Below, one piece after another: positions 17,235 to 26,077 of a stretch of DNA of 64,000 bases; the first letter of the stretch is position 1, and each line of letters begins with the position of its first letter. A model generated the notes under the pieces. The model did no database searches, was not told the DNA's origin, and was given only the letters and a program-made list of their open reading frames with translations. The position numbers and the translations under genes are program-made. Origin of the DNA: an uncultured Ferrovibrio sp. (GTDB lineage: Bacteria; Pseudomonadota; Alphaproteobacteria; Ferrovibrionales; Ferrovibrionaceae); NCBI RefSeq assembly GCF_937960835.1, contig NZ_CALGPC010000006.1:124001-188000 (forward strand), written 5' to 3'.

Positions 17235-18536
17235 TTACGCGGCGATGAACTCGTTCCACTTCTGGACCATGTAGCGGTCCTCGTCCATCACGGCATTCCA
17301 GCAGGCGACCTTGCCCATGCGGTCCTCGAAAGAGCCGCCGTCGCGCACCGCGCCCGCTTTCTCCAGCAGCTTGCCTTCCGGGCTGAGGATGTCGGCCTTG
17401 GCGGGCTTGCCTTCCATCCAGAAGCCCCACTCATCCTCGCTCATATACTGCTTGGCGGTTTCAAGCACCGCCGAGTAGTAGCCCTGGCGGTTCAGATAGG
17501 CGCCGACCCAGCCGGAGAGATACCAGTTGATGTATTCGTAGGCCGCGTCGAGTTCGAGGCCGCTGAGATGCTTGGCGATGCCGAGGCCACCGCCCCAGGC
17601 GCGGTAACCTTCCGCCAGCGGCTGGTAAACGCAGGGAATGCCCTTGGCGCGAACGGCGGTGACGGCGGGCGACCACATCGACTGGATGACCACCTCGCCC
17701 GAGGCCATCAGGTTCACCGATTCGTCGAAGGTCTTCCAGAAGGCGCGGAACTGGCCGGCCTTCTTGGCCTCGGTCAGGATAGCGATGGTCTTGTCGATCT
17801 CGGCGCGGGTCATGTTGCCCTTGTCGCCGTATTTGATCTCGCCCATCGCTTCGCAGATCATCGCGGCATCCATGATGCCGATGGATGGGATGTTCAGGAT
17901 GGACGTCTTGCCCTTGAACTTCGGGTCCATGATGTCCTTCCAGCTCGTGATCGGACGGCCGACCAGATCCGGACGGATACCGAGCGTGTCGGCGTTGTAG
18001 ATCGTCGGGATCATGGTCATCCACTGGGTCTGCGACTTGGCGAACTTGGTGGAATCCTTGCCCTCGACGAAGCCCACGGTATGCGGCGCGGTACCCTGCG
18101 CGACGGCGCTGTCGGGCTTCAGCTTGCCGTTCAGGAACAGTGGCACGATCTTGTCGACATTCTTGATCCGCTTGGTGTCCATCGGCTGCATCACGCCGGC
18201 CGGGAACACCTTTTTGCAGATCCAGTATTCGATATCGGCGATGTCGAAGGATTTCGGCTGGGTCACCGCGCGCTGCGCCACGGCGTCGGAATCGAGCGCC
18301 GTCATCTGCAGCGTAATACCGGTATCCTGCTTGCACTTTTCGGCGATGGCATTGAGGTTCGACACGCCGGTGCCGAACTGGCGAAGCGTGATGTTCTTGA
18401 TGTTCTGCGCCCAGATCGTGGGGAATCCGGTGATGGCGCCGCTGCCCGCCGCCAGGCCGACGCTCGCAGCCGCCCCCTTGAGTATGGTCCGGCGATTTAT
18501 GCCACGCGCTTTCCCCGTCAACTTGTCCTTAGCCAT
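17235..18536 (-). CDS. ABC transporter solute-binding protein, PotD type, Tat-exported
   Basis: 433-aa periplasmic binding protein. ATG 18536 gives MAKDKLTGKARGINRRTILKG, a twin-arginine signal (RRTILK) followed by a hydrophobic stretch and a cleavage-like region near IWAQN. Tat export implies the protein folds before export. Later motifs include YNADTLGI, SWKDIMDPKFKGKTSILN and the YINWYLSGWVGAYLNRQGY segment typical of family 1 polyamine-like binders. It sits between the ATPase and permeases. Confidence 0.88.
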   Translation of the reverse strand: MAKDKLTGKARGINRRTILKGAAASVGLAAGSGAITGFPTIWAQNIKNITLRQFGTGVSNLNAIAEKCKQDTGITLQMTALDSDAVAQRAVTQPKSFDIADIEYWICKKVFPAGVMQPMDTKRIKNVDKIVPLFLNGKLKPDSAVAQGTAPHTVGFVEGKDSTKFAKSQTQWMTMIPTIYNADTLGIRPDLVGRPITSWKDIMDPKFKGKTSILNIPSIGIMDAAMICEAMGEIKYGDKGNMTRAEIDKTIAILTEAKKAGQFRAFWKTFDESVNLMASGEVVIQSMWSPAVTAVRAKGIPCVYQPLAEGYRAWGGGLGIAKHLSGLELDAAYEYINWYLSGWVGAYLNRQGYYSAVLETAKQYMSEDEWGFWMEGKPAKADILSPEGKLLEKAGAVRDGGSFEDRMGKVACWNAVMDEDRYMVQKWNEFIAA

Positions 18537-18574
18537 GTCAGCCTCCGCTGTTATATGCGGCTTTAGCCGCGCCT

Positions 18575-19579
18575 TTATTCCTCGAGGACATGCACGTCTT
18601 CGAGTTTCCACGACACCGTGACCGGATCGCCTGGAGCGACCGGGGCGGTGAAGAACCTGTTTTCGGGTATCGCAACGAGGAAACCGTCCGCCTCCGCCGC
18701 GCCATTGCCGGCCCGGCTGACGCCAACATGCACGACGCTGCCGAGATATTCGACGGCACGGACGGTGCCCGCAAAACCGCTTTCTCCCGCCGCCGGCGGA
18801 GCAAGCGATGCGCGGTCGGCGCGGACCGAGATCGTCCGTCCATTGTCCTGAAGGATGTTGTGGCCGCCGATGAAGCGGGCGACGAAAGCGGTGCGCGGAT
18901 GATTGAAAACCTCGCGCGCGGTATCCGCCTGCTCGATCCGGCCTTTATTCATCACCACGACCAGATCGGCGAGCGCCATCGCCTCTTCCTGGCTATGGGT
19001 GACGTGGATGAAGCTGATGCCGAGCTCTTTCTGCAGGCGCTTCAGTTCTTCGCGCATCTTGGCGCGCAGGAAGGGATCGAGCGCGGATAGCGGCTCATCG
19101 AGCAGCAGAACGCTCGGTCCGGTGATCAGGGCGCGGGCGAGCGCCACGCGCTGCTGCTGGCCGCCCGACAGCTGGGATGGCAGGCGCGCAGCATAATCCT
19201 GCATGTCGACCAGCCGGAGCATGTCGAGCGCGCGCGCCCGGCGCTCGGTCTTGCCGACGCCTTTCATCTTCAGGCTGAAGGCGACGTTGTCGACGCAGTC
19301 CAGATGCGGAAACAGCGCATAATTCTGGAACATCATCGCCGTGCCGCGCCGTGCTGGCGGCAGGTCGTTGACCACGGTATTGCCGAGCAGGATGTCGCCG
19401 TCGCTGACATCCTCGTGGCCTGCAATCATGCGCAGTGTGCTGCTTTTCCCGCAGCCGCTCGGCCCCAGCAGACAGCAATAGGTTCCGGCCGGAATTTTGA
19501 GGCTGATGGAATCGACCGCTATGGCCTGGCCATAGCGCTTCGTCACAGCCGCAAGCTCTATATCGCCCCTGTTTGCCAA
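18575..19579 (-). CDS. ABC transporter ATP-binding protein, PotA type
   Basis: 334-aa ATPase. Walker A GPSGCGKSSTLRM, signature LSGGQQQRVALARAL, Walker B VLLLDEPLSALD and switch HVTHSQEEAMALAD are intact, and the C-terminal third is a TOBE-type regulatory domain (VRAVEYLGSVVHVGV). First gene of a six-gene minus-strand operon: ATPase, binding protein, two permeases, GNAT, racemase-family protein. The 38-bp gap to the binding protein and overlaps further on support co-transcription. Confidence 0.92.
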   Translation of the reverse strand: MANRGDIELAAVTKRYGQAIAVDSISLKIPAGTYCCLLGPSGCGKSSTLRMIAGHEDVSDGDILLGNTVVNDLPPARRGTAMMFQNYALFPHLDCVDNVAFSLKMKGVGKTERRARALDMLRLVDMQDYAARLPSQLSGGQQQRVALARALITGPSVLLLDEPLSALDPFLRAKMREELKRLQKELGISFIHVTHSQEEAMALADLVVVMNKGRIEQADTAREVFNHPRTAFVARFIGGHNILQDNGRTISVRADRASLAPPAAGESGFAGTVRAVEYLGSVVHVGVSRAGNGAAEADGFLVAIPENRFFTAPVAPGDPVTVSWKLEDVHVLEE

Positions 19580-19977
19580 CTTGCCCCGTCCGCAGCGTTT
19601 CTACGGCGGGGAGCATTGCAAGCCGGATGCCATTTGTTTGAGGACAAGCAATAAGCGAGATAGGAGCAGTATGGGCGCTGTGCAGATGTCTATTTATTGG
19701 GCGCTCGCCTAGGATGCGGGCGTTTTATCGCCGCTTCCGTCTGGTTGAACGCTACGTCAAGCCCGCCAGGGCAAGAATATCGAATCCCGTTTGCGCGTCC
19801 GGCAAAGAACTCTCATTCAACTTGAGGGATCGCCTCGTCATTATGAATACAGACTATGCCGCCAGACCAACACACAGGTCCAATACGGGGCTTACACTGG
19901 GCTAACCCTGGGCGGCGAGCCGGCAACGCTGATCACGGCCTGGCAGGCGTCGTGCTCACTATGAATGGAGCACACAG
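19580..19977. other. Intergenic region upstream of the PotA-type operon
   Basis: 398 bp between the minus-strand operon start and a small plus-strand gene. It must hold the operon promoter. Open frames here are short and lack recognisable features. No repeat or structured RNA is evident. Confidence 0.45.
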
Positions 19978-20271
19978 ATGAGCATCAATCGCAATGGCAA
20001 CGGCCATAACCAAGATGGCCATATGAAAATCGCGAAATCCTCCGGCCGGTCGTCTGAGCGCCGGCCGGGGTTGCCGCAGCGTCTGTCTGCCGCTTACCGC
20101 GCCTTCCTCAATCCCAGGCGCCTGGCCCGGCCGGCGAACGATGATTGCTGCGATTCACGGCAGATCGAGATCGATCCGATGTTCCTCACCACCGAGATGC
20201 CAGCGATTACGGATCTGATCGGGCTCAGTTTTCTGCCCTTTGACCGGGATGACTACCGGTCGCCCGACTAA
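19978..20271 (+). CDS. Small hypothetical protein, 97 aa
   Basis: Unrecognised. ATG 19978 follows GGAGCACACAG, an acceptable ribosome site. The N-terminus is rich in N, G and H (MSINRNGNGHNQDGH), the middle is basic, and the C-terminal part is acidic with FLTTEMPAITDLIGLSFLPFD. No signal peptide or membrane helix. It stands alone between the transporter operon and a LysR gene. GC and codon use resemble the neighbours, which supports but does not prove coding. Confidence 0.5.
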   Translation: MSINRNGNGHNQDGHMKIAKSSGRSSERRPGLPQRLSAAYRAFLNPRRLARPANDDCCDSRQIEIDPMFLTTEMPAITDLIGLSFLPFDRDDYRSPD

Positions 20272-20387
20272 AGGGTGTCTCAGTATATTTCACTAAAAGT
20301 AAGTGTGATAGATAAAATTTTACGGTAGACAAAGCGCAATAAACGCTGCTTTACTTTCCGCCCAGTGAAGCGAGAGCAGCCGGACAC

Positions 20388-21371
20388 ATGTTGCGTTCCT
20401 CCAATGTGGTGAAATTCGCCCCTTCGGGCCTGGGCACGCCGCGTATGACGAGACGACGTCTGCCGCCTTTGGTGTCGCTGCGCACCTTCGAGGTCGTGGC
20501 GCGGCATCTCAGCATCATCAAGGCGGCCGACGAACTCTGCGTCACGCCCGCCGCCGTCAGCCATCAGATCCGCACGCTGGAGGCGCATCTCGGCCAGGCG
20601 CTGTTCCGCCGTTCTGGCCGCAACATCGTGCTGACCGAAGCGGGCGAGGCCTGCCTGCCCGGCATCCGCGATGCCTTCCAGCAATTAAGCGATGCCATTG
20701 CGCAGATCGACACCCTGGCCGAGGGCGGGGTGCTGACAGTCAGCGTCGCGCCGTCCTTTGCGATCAAATGGCTGGTGCCGCGTCTGGATCGTTTCCAGCA
20801 GAAATATCCTGCCATCGACGTGCGCGTCGCGGCATCCAATCAGCTGTCCAATTTCACCAGCGACAATGTCGATGTGGCGATCCGCTATGGCGGCGGGCGC
20901 TATCCCGATCTTTATGTCGAACGCCTGTTGCCCGAAGCGGTTTTTCCGGTCTGCAGCCCCGAGCTATACGCCAGGCACAAGTTCAAGACGCCAGCCGATC
21001 TGCATGACGTCGTCCTGCTGCACGACGACAGCCCGGACGACGACCAGTCCTGCCCGACCTGGCAGATGTGGTTCAGCGCCGCCAAGGTGAAGGATGCCGA
21101 CTGGAATCGCGGTCCGCGCTTCACGCAGTCAAGCCTGGTGCTGGAAGCGGCGATCCATGGCAAAGGTGTCGCGCTGGCCAAGGCCACGCTGGCTGCTGCC
21201 GATATCGAGGCGGGCCGCCTGGTGCGGCTATTCAATGACGAAACGCCGATCGACTTCGCCTATTACATCGTCGGCCCGCAGCGCAAGATGGCGCAGCCGA
21301 AGGTCGCGGCCTTCGTCGAGTGGTTGCGCAGCGAAGTGGCAGCGCACAACGCCACCCAAGATAACGAATAG
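20388..21371 (+). CDS. LysR-family transcriptional regulator (GcvA-like)
   Basis: 327 aa from ATG 20388; an internal ATG at 20445 (MTRRRLPPLVSLRTFEVVARH) matches the usual GcvA-type beginning and may be the real start. The winged HTH is at SIIKAADELCVTPAAVSHQIRTLEAHLGQALFRRSGRNIVLTEAG, followed by a LysR effector-binding domain. An AT-rich stretch (20280-20335) precedes it. Its stop is 1 bp from the end of a convergent tauD-like gene, at the left edge of the sulfur island; it may regulate that island, but GcvA-like sequence alone does not show the effector. Confidence 0.88.
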   Translation: MLRSSNVVKFAPSGLGTPRMTRRRLPPLVSLRTFEVVARHLSIIKAADELCVTPAAVSHQIRTLEAHLGQALFRRSGRNIVLTEAGEACLPGIRDAFQQLSDAIAQIDTLAEGGVLTVSVAPSFAIKWLVPRLDRFQQKYPAIDVRVAASNQLSNFTSDNVDVAIRYGGGRYPDLYVERLLPEAVFPVCSPELYARHKFKTPADLHDVVLLHDDSPDDDQSCPTWQMWFSAAKVKDADWNRGPRFTQSSLVLEAAIHGKGVALAKATLAAADIEAGRLVRLFNDETPIDFAYYIVGPQRKMAQPKVAAFVEWLRSEVAAHNATQDNE

Positions 21372-21372
21372 C

Positions 21373-22236
21373 TCAGGCTACCGAAGCGAAAGGCTGCCAG
21401 CGCGGATCGAGCGAACGGATCTGCGTGCGGTGCAGGCGACGTCGTGCCGCCGGATCGAAGGCATCGCGGCGATGCATCACGGCAATGTTGTTCCACAGCA
21501 GCAGATCGCCGGGCTGCCAGCGGTGCCGCAGAATATGCGTCTCCTGCACGGCATGATTCCATAGTTCGTCCAGCAGGCTCTGTGCCGCAACCTCATCCAG
21601 CTGTTCGACGACGCGGTTCAGACGTCGGCCAAGAAACAGAGAGGGCCGGCCGCTGAGCGGATTGCTAATCACCAGACCATGCCAAGCGCCCGCGCCATCG
21701 GCGGTGTTGTGCCGGCGCGTGCCCGCGCTGGTATAGCCTGCATCATGGAAAACCCGATGCCGTCCGATGCTGTTGCGCAGGCCCAGCGGCAGCGAGGCAT
21801 AAGCCGCTTCCAGATTGAGGAAATAGGTATCGCCGCCGCTTTCGGGCAGCTCGCGCGCATGCAGCAGGCAGGCGATTGGCGGGTTGCTCACATAGGTCAT
21901 GTCGCTATGCCAGCCCAGTTCGCCATCGCCAAGGCCGCCCAGCGGTTCGCCATCCTGCTTCTTGATGTTGGAGACGACGGCGATCTCCGGATAACCCTCC
22001 GCATGCGACTGTTTTGTATCGAAGCTGGGCGCCGGATCGAGCTGGCCGAATTGCCGGCTGAACAGCAGAAGATCGGCATCGGTCAGATCGTGCTGGCCGC
22101 GGAACACCACGACATGCGCGTCGCGCCAGGCATTGAACAATTGCTGCCAGATGCGGTCGGACAATCCGCGCCGAAGATCAATGCCTTTGATTTCAATGCC
22201 GAAATTGGGCGAGAGCGGCGTGATTGCGAGAACCAT
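21373..22236 (-). CDS. TauD/TfdA-family Fe(II)/2-oxoglutarate dioxygenase (copy 1)
   Basis: 287-aa dioxygenase. The iron triad is visible: H110 and D112 in GWHSDMTYV and H255 in WNNIAVMHRRD, with the 2-oxoglutarate-binding arginine in RRRLHRTQI. Family members hydroxylate taurine, other alkylsulfonates, sulfate esters or 2,4-D, releasing sulfite/sulfate or an aldehyde. It is divergent from the NitT/TauT-type transporter operon, so a sulfonate or sulfate-ester substrate is likely. Confidence 0.88.
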   Translation of the reverse strand: MVLAITPLSPNFGIEIKGIDLRRGLSDRIWQQLFNAWRDAHVVVFRGQHDLTDADLLLFSRQFGQLDPAPSFDTKQSHAEGYPEIAVVSNIKKQDGEPLGGLGDGELGWHSDMTYVSNPPIACLLHARELPESGGDTYFLNLEAAYASLPLGLRNSIGRHRVFHDAGYTSAGTRRHNTADGAGAWHGLVISNPLSGRPSLFLGRRLNRVVEQLDEVAAQSLLDELWNHAVQETHILRHRWQPGDLLLWNNIAVMHRRDAFDPAARRRLHRTQIRSLDPRWQPFASVA

Positions 22237-22410
22237 GGCCGACCAGTCTCCATTCTGAATAGTGATGCAGTCCCTATGAATTGAGCATGTCCGCGGAATT
22301 TTTCACGCAAATTTTTGTTGTCTCAGAATTAAGAACGTTTGCTTTTGTAGTTTCGTCCCGCGGCCCTATCACTGGTGATGCAAATTCATCAGCGAATAAG
22401 GGGCCGTCAC

Positions 22411-23424
22411 ATGCGCTTGCACTCCCGGTTAGCCGCCGTCGCGGCGATTACTGCGTCTCTCGGCCTGGCAACCGCAGCCCAGGCGGAAGTCCGCGACATC
22501 CGCATCGCGCGGCAATTCGGCCTGACCTATCTGCCGCTGCTGGTCATCAAGAACCAGAAGCTGATCGAAAAGCATACCGAGCGGCAGGGCCTGCCGGCTG
22601 CCAGCGTGTCCTGGGTTCGGCTCAGCGGCGCGGCGGCCACCAATGACGCCCTGCTGACCGGCAGCGTCGAATATGCCGCGGCCGGCATCGCGCCTCTGAT
22701 GACGATCTGGGACAAGACGAAGGGCAGCGCGATTGAGATCAAGGCCGTCGGCGGCCTCGATGCCTCCTCGGTTTTCCTCAACACCAACAATCCGGCGGTA
22801 AAAACGCTGAGGGACTTCACCGAGAAGGACCGCATTGCGCTTCCGGCCGTGAAGGTCTCGGTGCAGTCGACCATGCTGCAGATCGCAGCTGAGCAGGTCT
22901 TCGGCAAGGGCCAGCATGAAAAGCTGGACCATCTGACGGTGGCTTTGCCGCATCCGGAGGCGCTGGTGGCTCTGACTTCGGGGAAGTCTGAGATCACCGC
23001 CCATTTCGCCACCGCGCCGTTCAATCATCAGGAACTGGCCTCGCCGGGCGTGCGCAAGGTGATCTCCTCCTATGACATCTTCGGCGGTCCGACCACCGTA
23101 AACGTGCTGTATTCCTCCAGCAAGTTCCGCAACGAGAATCCGAAAAGCTTCCGTGCGGTGCTGGATGCGCTGCGCGAGGCTCATGGCTTCATCGCGGAGA
23201 AGCCGGCCGAGGCGGCGCGCATCTATGTCGATGAGGAAAGCCCCAAGCTTTCCGTCGAGGAGGTCGAGAAGCTGCTGCGCGACCCGACCACCCGCTACAC
23301 GATCGAGGCACTGAATACGCACAAATTCGCCGACTTCCTGCATCGCGTCGGGCGGCTGAAGAACAAGCCCGAATCCTGGCGCGACTATTACTTTGCCGAT
23401 CTGCACGATCAGCCGGGAAGCTGA
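22411..23424 (+). CDS. NitT/TauT-type ABC substrate-binding protein (copy 1)
   Basis: 337 aa from ATG 22411, which follows AATAAGGGGCCGTCAC. The signal peptide MRLHSRLAAVAAITASLG ends near AAQAE. The mature part starts IRIARQFGLTYLPLLVIKNQKLIEKH, typical of aliphatic sulfonate/nitrate/taurine binders. First gene of a binding protein-ATPase-permease-dioxygenase series. A close paralogue lies at 31545. Confidence 0.9.
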   Translation: MRLHSRLAAVAAITASLGLATAAQAEVRDIRIARQFGLTYLPLLVIKNQKLIEKHTERQGLPAASVSWVRLSGAAATNDALLTGSVEYAAAGIAPLMTIWDKTKGSAIEIKAVGGLDASSVFLNTNNPAVKTLRDFTEKDRIALPAVKVSVQSTMLQIAAEQVFGKGQHEKLDHLTVALPHPEALVALTSGKSEITAHFATAPFNHQELASPGVRKVISSYDIFGGPTTVNVLYSSSKFRNENPKSFRAVLDALREAHGFIAEKPAEAARIYVDEESPKLSVEEVEKLLRDPTTRYTIEALNTHKFADFLHRVGRLKNKPESWRDYYFADLHDQPGS

Positions 23425-23428
23425 AGCC

Positions 23429-24262
23429 ATGACGCCGGCAACCGTCTCGAAATTGCCGACGCCGCTGCTTTCGGTCCGCGGGATCACCCTGCAATACAAG
23501 ACCGACCGCAGCCTGGTTACGGCCGTGCAGCGGGCCAGCTTCGATGTCCACGGCGAGGACCGTTTCGTCCTGCTTGGCCCATCAGGCTGCGGCAAGTCCA
23601 CCCTGCTCAAATCCATCGCCGGTTTCCTGCCGCCGGTGGAAGGCGAGATCGTCCTCGATGGCGCACCGGTCGCAGCCCCCGGCCCGGACCGCATCATGGT
23701 CTTTCAGGAATTCGACCAGCTTCTGCCCTGGAAGACAGTGCGCGAGAACATCGTCTTTCCGCTGGTCGAAAACCGCGTGCCGCGCCGTGTTGCGGTCGAG
23801 AAGGCGGATTCGCTGCTCGCCCGTGTCGGCCTGACGAAATTCGCCGATGCCTATCCGCATACCTTGTCGGGCGGCATGAAGCAGCGCGTGGCCATCGCCC
23901 GCGCCATGGCGCTGGAGCCGAAGGTCCTGCTGATGGACGAGCCTTTTGCGGCGCTCGACGCGCTCACCCGCCGGCAGATGCAGGATGAACTGCTGCGCCT
24001 GTGGGACGAGGTCGGCTTCACGCTGCTCTTCGTTACCCATTCCATCGAAGAAGCAATCATCGTCGGCAGCCGCATCCTGCTGCTGTCGCCGCATCCGGGC
24101 CGCGTGCGGGCGGAATTGAACGTGCCTGCCAATCTGCAGCAGGGCGGGGGAGAGGCCCAGAGCGCGCTCGGCCGGCGCATCCACGGGATGCTGTTCGGCG
24201 AGGATTTGGGGGAAGAATTTGGTGGCGACCGGTCGTGGAGGCGCGTGCATGGTCACGCTTGA
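23429..24262 (+). CDS. NitT/TauT-type ABC transporter ATP-binding protein
   Basis: 277-aa ATPase from ATG 23429, 4 bp after the binding-protein stop. Walker A GPSGCGKSTLLKS, Q-loop FQEFDQLLPWKTV, signature LSGGMKQRVAIARAM, Walker B VLLMDEPFAALD and switch FVTHSIEEAIIVG are present, matching SsuB/TauB. It overlaps the permease gene by 14 bp. Confidence 0.92.
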   Translation: MTPATVSKLPTPLLSVRGITLQYKTDRSLVTAVQRASFDVHGEDRFVLLGPSGCGKSTLLKSIAGFLPPVEGEIVLDGAPVAAPGPDRIMVFQEFDQLLPWKTVRENIVFPLVENRVPRRVAVEKADSLLARVGLTKFADAYPHTLSGGMKQRVAIARAMALEPKVLLMDEPFAALDALTRRQMQDELLRLWDEVGFTLLFVTHSIEEAIIVGSRILLLSPHPGRVRAELNVPANLQQGGGEAQSALGRRIHGMLFGEDLGEEFGGDRSWRRVHGHA

Positions 24263-25133
24263 GCGAAGTCCCGCCTTGGTCGAGCGGCCGGAATATGTCC
24301 GTCCGGTCGAGCAGGCTCTGGGCGATGTCGAAATCAGCCGCCAGCTCAGCTGGCCCGAGCGCGTCTTTCGCATCGATGCCGTGCGACAGGTTTCGCTGCT
24401 GATCCTGCTGGCGGCGATCTGGCAGATCTATGCCGCCGCGGTGAGCAATCCGCTGGTCATCCCGACCTTCCGCGACACGATCGATGCACTGTGGCAGGGC
24501 ATCGTCGACGGGCCGATCCTGCTGCGCGCCTGGACATCGCTGAAGCTGCTGGCGATTGGCTATGCCGCCGGTATCGCGGTGGCCACGATTCTGACCCTGG
24601 CGGCGATCTCGACCCGCCTCGGTACGGATCTGCTCAGCCTGCTCACGGCGATGTTCAATCCGCTGCCCGCCATCGCCTTGCTGCCGCTGGCGCTGCTGTG
24701 GTTCGGTCTGGGCGAGAAAAGCCTGATCTTCGTGCTGATCCATGCCGTGCTGTGGCCTTTGGCGCTCAATGCCTATAGCGGCTTTCTGGGCGTGAGCACG
24801 ACGCTGCGGCTGGCGGGCAGAAGCTTCGGCCTGAAAGGGCCGCGCTATGCCTTCAAGCTGCTCATCCCGGCGGCCTTCCCGACCATCCTTACCGGCCTGA
24901 AGATCGGCTGGGCCTTTGCCTGGCGCACGCTGATCGCGGCGGAACTTGTCTTCGGCGTCAGCTCCGGCGCCGGCGGGCTGGGCTGGTTCATCTACGAAAA
25001 CCGCAACCAGCTTGAAATCGCCAGCGTCTTCGCCGGGCTGCTCACCGTCATCGTCATCGGCCTGCTGGTCGAAAGCGTCATCTTCCGCAGCATCGAACGC
25101 ATCACCGTCCGGCGCTGGGGCATGCAGCAATGA
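24249..25133 (+). CDS. NitT/TauT-type ABC transporter permease
   Basis: 294-aa SsuC/TauC-type permease from ATG 24249 (MVTLERSPALVERPE). About six membrane segments; the EAA-like loop around LAGRSFGLKGPRYAFKLLIPAAFPTILTGLKIGWAFAWRTLIAAE is characteristic. It completes the transporter, and the downstream TauD-type gene 26 bp on should act on the imported compound. Confidence 0.9.
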   Translation: MVTLERSPALVERPEYVRPVEQALGDVEISRQLSWPERVFRIDAVRQVSLLILLAAIWQIYAAAVSNPLVIPTFRDTIDALWQGIVDGPILLRAWTSLKLLAIGYAAGIAVATILTLAAISTRLGTDLLSLLTAMFNPLPAIALLPLALLWFGLGEKSLIFVLIHAVLWPLALNAYSGFLGVSTTLRLAGRSFGLKGPRYAFKLLIPAAFPTILTGLKIGWAFAWRTLIAAELVFGVSSGAGGLGWFIYENRNQLEIASVFAGLLTVIVIGLLVESVIFRSIERITVRRWGMQQ

Positions 25134-25159
25134 TCACCCGCTAGCAGAGGAGTTCCGTC

Positions 25160-26035
25160 ATGGGTGCATGGCAAACCAAACCCGACTTCGCCTATCGCCG
25201 CTTCGATGCACCTCTGGGCGGCGAGATCGTCGGCCTCGATCTGTCCAAGCCGCTGAGCGACGATACCTTCACGGCCATCCGCAACGCTTTTCTGGAATCG
25301 CAGGTGCTGGTCTTCCGCAACCAGCATGACCTGACCCCTGAGCAGCATGTCGCCTTCAGCCGCCGCTTCGGCGAGCTGCAGATCCATGTGCTGAAGGAAT
25401 TCCACCTGCCGGGCCATCCGGAAATCCTGGTTGTCTCCAACGTGGTGGAGAACGGCCGCAAGATCGGCCTGGGCGATGCCGGCCGCTACTGGCACTCGGA
25501 TCTGTCTTACGTGGCTGAGCCCAGCCTTGGTTCCCTGCTGCATGCCCAGGAACTGCCGGAGGAAGAGGGCGATACGATCTTCGCCAATATGTATCTGGCC
25601 TATGAGGAGCTGCCGAAGGAAATCAAGCAGCGCATCGCGTCGCGCCGCGCGATTCATTCCTACACGCTGAAATACGACGCGCTGCGGGCGCTTTCCAATG
25701 CCCGCAATCCGCTGACCGAGGAGCAGAAGGCGCAGGTGCCGCCGCAAAGCCATCCGGTCGTGCGCACGCATCCGGAAACCGGCCGCAAGGCACTGTTCGT
25801 CAGCGAGGGCTTCACCGCCCGGATCGAGGGCATCCCCGAGGCGGAGAGCGAGGAGCTGCTGAAATACCTGTTCTCGCACTCCACCCAGCCGGCCTTCACC
25901 TATCGCCATCGCTGGGAGCCGGGCGACCTCGTCTTCTGGGACAACCGCTGCACGATCCATCTGGCCACCGGCTGTCCGCCAGGCCAGCGCCGCACGCTGT
26001 ACCGCACCACCGTGAAGGGTGACGTGCCCTACTGA
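25160..26035 (+). CDS. TauD/TfdA-family Fe(II)/2-oxoglutarate dioxygenase (copy 2)
   Basis: 291 aa from ATG 25160 behind AGAGGAGTTCCGTC. Iron ligands H112 and D114 (YWHSDLSYV) and H267 (FWDNRCTIHLATG), with RRTLYRTTV supplying the 2-oxoglutarate arginine. It is more TauD-like than the copy at 21373 and sits in the transporter operon, so it probably cleaves taurine or another sulfonate to sulfite and an aldehyde. Confidence 0.9.
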   Translation: MGAWQTKPDFAYRRFDAPLGGEIVGLDLSKPLSDDTFTAIRNAFLESQVLVFRNQHDLTPEQHVAFSRRFGELQIHVLKEFHLPGHPEILVVSNVVENGRKIGLGDAGRYWHSDLSYVAEPSLGSLLHAQELPEEEGDTIFANMYLAYEELPKEIKQRIASRRAIHSYTLKYDALRALSNARNPLTEEQKAQVPPQSHPVVRTHPETGRKALFVSEGFTARIEGIPEAESEELLKYLFSHSTQPAFTYRHRWEPGDLVFWDNRCTIHLATGCPPGQRRTLYRTTVKGDVPY

Positions 26036-26077
26036 ACCGCCGGACCAGACACCGCATAACCAGAAGGAAAAAACGCT

